From positions 1-10,847 of the forward strand of contig JAISVD010000267.1 in the NCBI GenBank assembly GCA_031271875.1: a stretch of DNA of 10,847 nucleotides. Direction: 5' to 3'. The notes beneath the pieces are model-generated. The model saw only the letters and a program-made list of their open reading frames with translations, did no database searches and had not been told where the DNA came from. Positions 6,205 through 10,847 of the stretch are shown here, piece after piece (the first letter of the stretch is position 1; every line of letters begins with the position of its first letter). Made by a program: the position numbers and the translations under genes. Origin of the DNA: Spirochaetaceae bacterium (lineage in GTDB: Bacteria > Spirochaetota > Spirochaetia > Treponematales > Treponemataceae).

Positions 6205-6855
6205 ATGGAACTAAAACGAATTTCAAAAAAGAAATGCCGTATTGCTAGGACTCGTGCGTTCAAGCTGCTTTCTGATATTCAGAAAGAATTGAAAGACCAT
6301 TATACATTTCAATACCAACTCGTGGGTTCCGGTAAATGGGGAACCATGGTTGAGGATAAAGATGGAAAATACGATCTGGATTACCAACTTCTGCTTACCA
6401 AGAATTCAAAGGTTTTTAAGAAAAATAAGTTTAATGATCCAGGTATTATAAAAAAATCATTCCTTAACGCTTTTAATAAACACAAGTGTACTGGGGAGGT
6501 ATTTGATGATTCCACTACCGCCATTACCCTGAGAAATGAAAATGAAAAGCCTTTTAGTGTCGATTTTGTCCTCCTTAAAATAAATCCTGAATACAATGAA
6601 ATTATCCGGCGGAATAATAAGAAGGAAACCCCATCGGTCAATGAGTATACATGGAATAAATTGGATTCAGATCATGGAGAATTGTATTCCTTTTTTAAGA
6701 ATCTCTCCTCTGAACAAAAAAGGAAGATTGTCGATAAAGTCATTGAAAATAAAAATATTCATAAGAATATGAACGAAAATGATCCTGACAAAAGATCTTC
6801 CTCAGAGTTATTCCGTACTGAAATAGCGAAATACAAGAATGAATATAAGAGCTGA
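6205..6855 (+). CDS. Small polymerase-beta-fold nucleotidyltransferase, partner of HEPN-like gene
   Basis: A 216-residue protein with the nucleotidyltransferase signature: Leu-Val-Gly-Ser (G41, S42), 14 residues, then Asp-Leu-Asp (D57, D59) and a third carboxylate in Phe-Ser-Val-Asp-Phe (D120). The complete catalytic set implies transfer of NMP or oligo-NMP from an NTP to an acceptor. It is larger than MntA antitoxins (about 100-140 residues), has a lysine-rich N-terminus and a charged C-terminal tail (about 170-216), and does not look like a CCA-adding enzyme or an aminoglycoside resistance enzyme. A CD-NTase-like second-messenger role is a distant alternative. AAGGA (6194-6198) precedes the ATG by 6 nt. 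It overlaps the HEPN-like gene by 17 bp in a different frame, suggesting coupled synthesis of an antitoxin/modifier and toxin. Base composition is much more AT-rich than the flanking chromosome. Confidence 0.78.
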   Translation: MELKRISKKKCRIARTRAFKLLSDIQKELKDHYTFQYQLVGSGKWGTMVEDKDGKYDLDYQLLLTKNSKVFKKNKFNDPGIIKKSFLNAFNKHKCTGEVFDDSTTAITLRNENEKPFSVDFVLLKINPEYNEIIRRNNKKETPSVNEYTWNKLDSDHGELYSFFKNLSSEQKRKIVDKVIENKNIHKNMNENDPDKRSSSELFRTEIAKYKNEYKS

Positions 6856-7420
6856 GATTGTTGATTATGAACAAGACAAGGATGAAATCGAAAAATGGCT
6901 GCGCGTTAAAGGGGAGGATAAATATTTCCGCTTCCTCACTATAGTAAAAAACGAAGGCATGACTGCTTTGTGGAAAAATATATCTGACCTGTACCGTTAT
7001 GATAAGCGTATCCTGATAAACTGTTTCAGGTATTTCTCTTTCCTTGAAGAATTTTTGCGAGCTGTTATTCTGAATAATGACAAACGCCACACATATGAGA
7101 AATTAAATGAAGAAAGAACATGTTTTTTTGATATACTTAATATAATTTCACAGTTACCCATTGAAATACTAAGTACATATTTTAATACAAGTGATATAAA
7201 GAACAAATTAATTTCTGTGCAATTACTGCGTAATAAAATTGCTCATAACCATATAATAATTCAGTCTGAGTATAAAAAATATATTTCTGATTTCTATTAT
7301 GTACTTCCCTCTGATTACCATGAAAACTTCAAGGAGTGTATAATACAATGTGCAAACGACTTAAATATTTCGAAAAAAATAAAAATCACAGAAGCTGATT
7401 TTCATGAAAAATATAATTGA
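6839..7420 (+). CDS. HEPN-like probable RNase toxin paired with nucleotidyltransferase
   Basis: A 193-residue, mostly helical protein with an HEPN-type R-x4-H motif, R131-Asn-Lys-Ile-Ala-H136, in the usual setting (hydrophobic helix, Leu-Leu-Arg-Asn, then His). An earlier helix Phe-Leu-Glu-Glu-Phe-Leu-Arg (68-74) resembles the first long helix of Abi_2/AbiF-like HEPN proteins. HEPN proteins of this kind are metal-independent RNases active in abortive infection and toxin-antitoxin systems. The start at 6839 lies inside the end of the nucleotidyltransferase gene and has no clear Shine-Dalgarno, so translation is probably coupled to the upstream gene. The motif lacks the trailing Tyr of classic HepT (His-Asn-His follows), so it is not a standard HepT. 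No transmembrane segment is visible. Family assignment is by motif and neighbour only. Confidence 0.7.
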   Translation: MNIRAEIVDYEQDKDEIEKWLRVKGEDKYFRFLTIVKNEGMTALWKNISDLYRYDKRILINCFRYFSFLEEFLRAVILNNDKRHTYEKLNEERTCFFDILNIISQLPIEILSTYFNTSDIKNKLISVQLLRNKIAHNHIIIQSEYKKYISDFYYVLPSDYHENFKECIIQCANDLNISKKIKITEADFHEKYN

Positions 7421-7421
7421 G

Positions 7422-7617
7422 GGTTCTATAAAAAATTTAAACATTTGGAGTAATTATCCATCGGATAGGTAGGTTTGTATCGTTGGTAGTTAAATAAATA
7501 ACGTAAAAATTGGTTCTTTTGTAAACCAATGAGGCAATATGTTCTAAACATAGTAAAATAGTTCCTTTTACTATTGAAGAATTAAAAGAAATTATTAAGA
7601 ATGTTAATAATAAATAA
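7422..7617 (+). pseudogene. Possible decayed gene remnant
   Basis: This is the main content of a 311-bp stretch (7421-7731) without an intact gene. Frame 7422 reads protein-like text (Asn-Ile-Trp-Ser-Asn-Tyr-Pro-Ser-Asp-Arg, then Val-Lys-Ile-Gly-Ser-Phe-Val-Asn) broken by stops. After a one-base shift near 7527, the text Ile-Val-Pro-Phe-Thr-Ile-Glu-Glu-Leu-Lys-Glu-Ile-Ile runs to a TAA at 7615-7617. It could be the tail of a lost gene from the same AT-rich island, but chance in AT-rich DNA is quite possible. Inside lies a perfect 9-bp hairpin (7550-7558 with 7566-7574). A weaker 6-bp inverted repeat (7696-7701 with 7725-7730) beyond the ribokinase stop may help end that transcript. Confidence 0.22.
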
Positions 7618-7731
7618 TATGCTGGCAGAAAAAACGGCATATAATGAGGTTGTCTAATTTATGATTGTTTGATCCAAACCTCTATCTGAGAAAATATCGG
7701 TAAGTTGAACCAATTACAAAAGTAACCGATT

Positions 7732-8640
7732 CTATTCGTGTTGAGGGGTTGTTGATTCACCAAAAACCTCAGACGCCAGAGGAACCGCTTCCATCGCTCC
7801 GGGCCGGGAAACCGCGATTGACGCGGCCCGACATGCCGTATCAAGGGCCTGCTGTTCCGTATAACCCCGCAGCCGTGCAGCGAGAAAATAGCCGGTAAAG
7901 GTGTCTCCCGCTCCGGTGGTGTCCACCACCGGAACATCCATTATAGTCCCTTTTGCCCTGATCTCCCGGAATGCGTAATATGCGCCGTCCTTTCCGGCTG
8001 TAAGCAGTATCTCGGCTGAAGGAAACCGCCCCGCGAGTTTTTCAAGAACCGCCGGAACAGCGGCGGACGGGGGTTCTCCTGCAAGGGCCGCTCCCTCTAT
8101 CTCGTTGACGAAAAAAATATCAACCATATCAAGGGGAAGGGATTCTACCGAACCGTCGTATGGGGAGGGATTCAGGCATATCTTCATTCCCCGGCTCTTT
8201 GCCTGCCGGATGATCTCCGCCGTATGGGATATCTCATTCTGGAGAACGATCATATCCCCGGCGCTGAACCCGGAGATGACCGCTTTGATCTCCCCCTCCG
8301 TTATCTCCCGGTTGCCGCCGCCGTACAGGATGATCGCGTTCTGCCGGTTTTCATCGAGCTGGATTATGGCCTGTCCGGTAGCGCCGCCGTATACGGTGAC
8401 GAGGGAGGTGTCGGCGCCGTAGGACTCCAGCAGGGAAAGAAGGAATTCCCCGTCCTGTCCTATTTTTCCCGCGAGCTTCACCGGAACCCCGGCCTTTGCC
8501 AGCGCTGCGGCTTGGTTCGCCCCTTTGCCTCCGGCGCTCCGGGTAAGGGCCGTACCGCTGATGGTTTCTCCGGGGCGGACAATATGCCCGACGGAGAATA
8601 TCAGATCGATATTAAGTGAACCGTACACAAGAACTTTCAT
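7732..8640 (-). CDS. rbsK: Ribokinase (PfkB family)
   Basis: A 302-residue cytosolic sugar kinase that phosphorylates D-ribose to ribose 5-phosphate with ATP, or possibly deoxyribose or a nucleoside. The N-terminal sugar-binding signature Gly-Gly-Lys-Gly-Ala-Asn-Gln is at 37-43. The Asn-x2-Glu metal motif is N179/E182. The PfkB signature Asp-Thr-Thr-Gly-Ala-Gly-Asp is at 240-246, with catalytic base D246. Length and the C-terminal Gly-Ala-Met-Glu-Ala-Val-Pro fit ribokinase. I chose the ATG at 8640: GGGAG lies 8 nt before it, and the protein begins Met-Lys-Val-Leu-Val-Tyr-Gly-Ser-Leu-Asn-Ile-Asp as in the family. The frame stays open to 8748, but that extension overlaps the upstream gene and is unrelated. 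It follows the malY-like gene by 52 bp, probably in one transcript. No ribose transporter or RbsD is present here. Confidence 0.9.
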   Translation of the reverse strand: MKVLVYGSLNIDLIFSVGHIVRPGETISGTALTRSAGGKGANQAAALAKAGVPVKLAGKIGQDGEFLLSLLESYGADTSLVTVYGGATGQAIIQLDENRQNAIILYGGGNREITEGEIKAVISGFSAGDMIVLQNEISHTAEIIRQAKSRGMKICLNPSPYDGSVESLPLDMVDIFFVNEIEGAALAGEPPSAAVPAVLEKLAGRFPSAEILLTAGKDGAYYAFREIRAKGTIMDVPVVDTTGAGDTFTGYFLAARLRGYTEQQALDTACRAASIAVSRPGAMEAVPLASEVFGESTTPQHE

Positions 8641-8692
8641 AACTCCGCTCCCCGCCGGTGGTCTCTCTTTCCTGAACCGGTAATCCGGCGCT

Positions 8693-9913
8693 TTAGGCCA
8701 GTCCGGCTTTCCTGACCGCTTTGTAAAACCGCTCCAGCCCCTGTTCAAGTACCGCTCTGGGACAGGCGATGTTCAGCCGTTCAAATCCTCCGCCCCCGTT
8801 ACCGAATTTTCTTCCGTCGTTCAGGAAGAATTCCGCTTCATCGGTGAGAAAGCGATCCTGTTCTTCCCCGGTCATTCCCAGAGGGGACAGATCAAACCAC
8901 ATGAGATATGTACCCTCCAGCGGAGAAAAGGGTATCTCCGGAAGATTGCGGGCAAAGAAATCACGGACAAGAACCCGGTTTTGTTCAAGATACCTGAGAA
9001 GTTCCTCAAGCCAGGGTTCCCCCAGCCGGTATGCGGCTTCAAAAGCGGTCATGCCGAAGAGGTTCACGAATTCTCCGCTGTCGAGGGCGCTCCGGGCCGC
9101 AAATAGGGAACGGAGGTTTTCATCCGCTATGACCGTAACCGCTGTCACCGCCCCTGCGAGATTGAAGGTCTTGCTCGGAGCCGTCGCAACGACCCACTTT
9201 CCACGGGTTTCACTGTTCAGTGTTCCGAATGGTATGTGACGGCTCTCTCCGAACAGGAGATCGCAGTGTATCTCATCGGAGACCACCAGAACATTGTTCC
9301 TGTCGCAGATCGAGGCGAGCCGGGCAAGTTCCTCCCTGTTCCATACCCGCCCCACGGGGTTGTGGGGGCTGCAAAGCAGCAGCATGGTAACATCAGGCTT
9401 TTGTGCGGCCGCTTCAATGGCTTCAAAATCCATGGTATATGAGAGTGTTCCGCAAGGCGTTCCGCCGGAGGTACGTCCTTTTTTCAGTTCCACTGTTTCA
9501 GGCCGCCGTCTGTTCCCGGTTATTGCATGGTAAAAGGGCTGATACACAGGGGGCTGCACAATAACGCCCTCGCCGGGTTTTGTGAACGCCCTGACGGCTG
9601 TATAGAGAGCCGGCACGACTCCGGGGACGAGGGTCATCCATTCCTGATCCGGTTTCCACCCGTGTCGGCGTTCCGTCCATCCCGCAAAGGCGGAAAAAAG
9701 CGGATCCCTGGGGCTGTAATAGCCCAGATTACCGAAGTCGATACGTTTGCGCAGCTCCTGCTGTATTTCCGGAGCTGCGGGAAATTCCATATCCGCCACG
9801 GAATAGGGAAATACCTCCGGCCCCACCGGTTTTCCGTCCCGCCGTTTCATCATGTCCCATTTTATACTGTACCTGCCGGAACGGGATATGATACGGTCAA
9901 AATCGTACTTCAT
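8693..9913 (-). CDS. MalY/PatB-type PLP-dependent C-S lyase (cystathionine beta-lyase-like)
   Basis: A 406-residue fold-type I PLP enzyme. MalY/PatB proteins split cystathionine or cysteine conjugates to thiol, pyruvate and ammonia; in oral treponemes the relative Hly (cystalysin) makes H2S from cysteine. Visible features: Tyr-Asp-Phe-Asp at the start, Ser-Val-Ala-Asp-Met-Glu-Phe (38-44), Ser-Pro-His-Asn-Pro-Val-Gly-Arg (182-189), the cofactor Asp in Val-Ser-Asp-Glu-Ile-His (D213), the Schiff-base lysine in Ala-Pro-Ser-Lys-Thr-Phe (K248), and the substrate-carboxylate Arg in Ile-Ala-Cys-Pro-Arg (R386). Length is normal and all key residues are present. No Shine-Dalgarno is evident. A TATAGT box ends 7 nt before the ATG, so the message may be leaderless. 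Substrate choice (cystathionine, cysteine or another thiol conjugate) cannot be read from the sequence. Confidence 0.88.
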   Translation of the reverse strand: MKYDFDRIISRSGRYSIKWDMMKRRDGKPVGPEVFPYSVADMEFPAAPEIQQELRKRIDFGNLGYYSPRDPLFSAFAGWTERRHGWKPDQEWMTLVPGVVPALYTAVRAFTKPGEGVIVQPPVYQPFYHAITGNRRRPETVELKKGRTSGGTPCGTLSYTMDFEAIEAAAQKPDVTMLLLCSPHNPVGRVWNREELARLASICDRNNVLVVSDEIHCDLLFGESRHIPFGTLNSETRGKWVVATAPSKTFNLAGAVTAVTVIADENLRSLFAARSALDSGEFVNLFGMTAFEAAYRLGEPWLEELLRYLEQNRVLVRDFFARNLPEIPFSPLEGTYLMWFDLSPLGMTGEEQDRFLTDEAEFFLNDGRKFGNGGGGFERLNIACPRAVLEQGLERFYKAVRKAGLA

Positions 9914-9920
9914 AGACTGT

Positions 9921-9926
9921 ACTATA
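9921..9926 (-). promoter_or_regulatory. Possible -10 box immediately before the malY-like start
   Basis: On the minus strand TATAGT (9921-9926) ends 7 nt ahead of the ATG at 9913. Transcription would then begin at or next to the start codon. The upstream -35 region is only T-rich with no clear consensus, so this is a weak call. Confidence 0.35.
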
Positions 9927-9973
9927 CCACATTTGTGAACTGAAAAAAAGAAATAAAAAGCGATACGGTATAT

Positions 9974-10771
9974 ATGAAGAAGATACCCTTTTTTTATTTT
10001 CCCCTGGTACTGGCGCTATGCGGCTGCTCCCTGCCGCTGTTCAAGGATATGGAGCTGGAGACCGTTTCCGTTCAATTACCGGCAGTTCCTGATGCGGCGG
10101 CCGGATGCAGCGGCGGGGAGCGGTTCCTCTACCGGCTCAGCTGGATTGACGGAGAGGGCAAACCTGTCAGCGCTGAAACAGAAAACCGCTCCTTCAATCT
10201 GGTTCTTGAAAAGAACAGGCTTACTCCGATCCTTGCGGAACTGGTGCGTTTTGACGGGAAGGAGGGATTTTCGTTTTTTTATCCCGCCGGGTGTCTCTAT
10301 CCGGTACATCTCTCTCCCGGCAAAGAACTCTTTCTGAAATGGAACCTCGGGACCGAAGCTGCTATTGTCCGCAGGCTGCTCCTCGGTTCCGGAGATTTCC
10401 GGGCCGCCAGGGAGTATCTTGAACATTTCAACTGGCAAAAGCTGGAATCCTATCTGGCGCGGTATGATAACCCCTGGACCGTTAATACTACCCTCATCGC
10501 GGAATCCATCGGATCCGGCGGTTTTACCGCGAGGAACATCAAGTCCCTTTCCCTCAATACCATACGGATATCCCCGCCGGGGGAAAATCCGGTATTGTAT
10601 GACCGGTATGTTCCCGCTTCTCCGCTCAGGCCCGACGCGGAGGATACTTCCACTTTCACGGTACATGTTCCTGATGGAATTTCCCTGTTTCTCGCGCCCG
10701 GTGGTATACTTACCCTTTCGGTGACCGGAAAAAACACCCAAAATATGCATTTTGCGCGATTCAGTCCGTAG
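9974..10771 (+). CDS. Lipoprotein of unknown function
   Basis: A 265-residue exported protein I do not recognise. Residues 1-18 form a lipoprotein signal: Met-Lys-Lys, a hydrophobic stretch, then the lipobox Leu-Cys-Gly-Cys with acylated Cys most likely at 18, followed by Ser-Leu-Pro-Leu. The remainder has no membrane segment and should be a soluble domain tethered to a membrane. A central part (about 130-185) with Tyr-Leu-Glu-His-Phe-Asn-Trp and Asn-Pro-Trp-Thr-Val looks helical, and the C-terminal part reads as beta strands. No enzyme motif is visible. It diverges from the malY-like gene across 60 bp. The ribosome-binding site is not obvious, but the signal peptide fixes the start well. The plus-strand gene beginning at 10814 may be a functional partner. 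Confidence 0.75.
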   Translation: MKKIPFFYFPLVLALCGCSLPLFKDMELETVSVQLPAVPDAAAGCSGGERFLYRLSWIDGEGKPVSAETENRSFNLVLEKNRLTPILAELVRFDGKEGFSFFYPAGCLYPVHLSPGKELFLKWNLGTEAAIVRRLLLGSGDFRAAREYLEHFNWQKLESYLARYDNPWTVNTTLIAESIGSGGFTARNIKSLSLNTIRISPPGENPVLYDRYVPASPLRPDAEDTSTFTVHVPDGISLFLAPGGILTLSVTGKNTQNMHFARFSP

Positions 10772-10792
10772 AGTCTGTCAGGTTTTCAGCGG

Positions 10793-10798
10793 TATAAT
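10793..10798 (+). promoter_or_regulatory. Perfect -10 box before the right-edge gene
   Basis: A consensus TATAAT occurs 15 nt before the ATG at 10814 and 21 nt after the lipoprotein stop. No convincing -35 box is seen at the right spacing. If used, the leader would be only about 10 nt. Confidence 0.35.
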
Positions 10799-10813
10799 AC
10801 GATATATATAACA

Positions 10814-10847
10814 ATGAAAAGAGTACTGTTTGCTGCTGCGGCTGTTT
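10814..10847 (+). CDS. Start of an exported-protein-like gene, cut by the window edge
   Basis: Eleven codons from ATG read Met-Lys-Arg-Val-Leu-Phe-Ala-Ala-Ala-Ala-Val, the basic-then-hydrophobic opening of a signal peptide. No stop occurs before the edge. It is 42 bp downstream of the lipoprotein gene on the same strand. Shine-Dalgarno is not evident. The product cannot be named. Confidence 0.45.
   Translation, partial: MKRVLFAAAAV

Noticed and set aside
7509..7530. 7-bp inverted repeat with an 8-nt loop read as a terminator
   Set aside because: AT-rich, no following T-tract, and about 90 bp from the HEPN stop; likely chance in this composition.
7437..7640. Minus-strand 67-codon hydrophobic frame
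   Set aside because: No ribosome-binding site, AT-driven composition, and it is the complement of the more protein-like plus-strand remnant.
8641..8748. 36-codon upstream extension of ribokinase
   Set aside because: Sequence unlike ribokinase, overlaps the end of the malY-like gene, and GGGAG fits the ATG at 8640.
1..10847. tRNA, rRNA, CRISPR array, insertion sequence or attachment-site duplication
   Set aside because: No cloverleaf with CCA-type end, no regular spaced repeats, no transposase, and no convincing direct repeats bounding the island were seen by eye.

Overview
The window looks like a bacterial chromosome segment with ordinary metabolic and envelope genes at both ends and a defence-type island in the middle (about 2480-7620). 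The flanking genes are rich in C and G at codon ends; the McrBC block is intermediate; 6100-7730 is strikingly AT-rich. This points to lateral acquisition of the middle. The host cannot be fixed from sequence alone. The Ala-Ala-Gly-Gly-Ser-Lys-Glu-Lys leader end of the solute-binding protein and a short-lipobox lipoprotein remind me of spirochaetes (Treponema-like), but this is an impression, not a proof.

Left flank (1-2342): an NCS2 uracil permease on the minus strand and a periplasmic amino-acid-type ABC solute-binding protein on the plus strand diverge from a 136-bp gap holding a recognisable promoter for each. Both genes are followed by terminator-like hairpins. Between the binding-protein terminator and mcrC (2352-2470) lies a compact structured element: a long inverted repeat with a nested palindrome and a T-tract, followed by two tiny hairpins with GNA triloops.

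Defence island: a minus-strand unit reads hepT-like gene, a small core-binding-like protein, mcrB, mcrC. McrB has a full AAA+ motor and McrC a PD-(D/E)xK nuclease site, so this is a modification-dependent restriction system. The small protein looks like the N-terminal DNA-binding module that many McrB-like proteins carry fused. Here it is a separate overlapping frame that a single -1 shift at an A6 run would rejoin. The HepT-like protein has an intact R-x4-H-x-Y motif but no MntA-type partner next to it. Divergent from this unit, on the plus strand, is a tightly overlapping pair: a small polymerase-beta-fold nucleotidyltransferase (GS...DLD...D) and an HEPN-like protein with an R-x4-H motif. 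I read it as an unfamiliar MNT/HEPN-type toxin-antitoxin or abortive-infection module, and it is the best candidate for something new here. Downstream, 7421-7731 has no intact gene but may carry decayed coding text.

Right flank (7732-10847): a MalY/PatB-type PLP C-S lyase and a ribokinase form a minus-strand pair. A lipoprotein of unknown function diverges from them, and the first 11 codons of an exported-protein-like gene run off the window. I saw no tRNA, rRNA, CRISPR array, insertion sequence or complete integrase.
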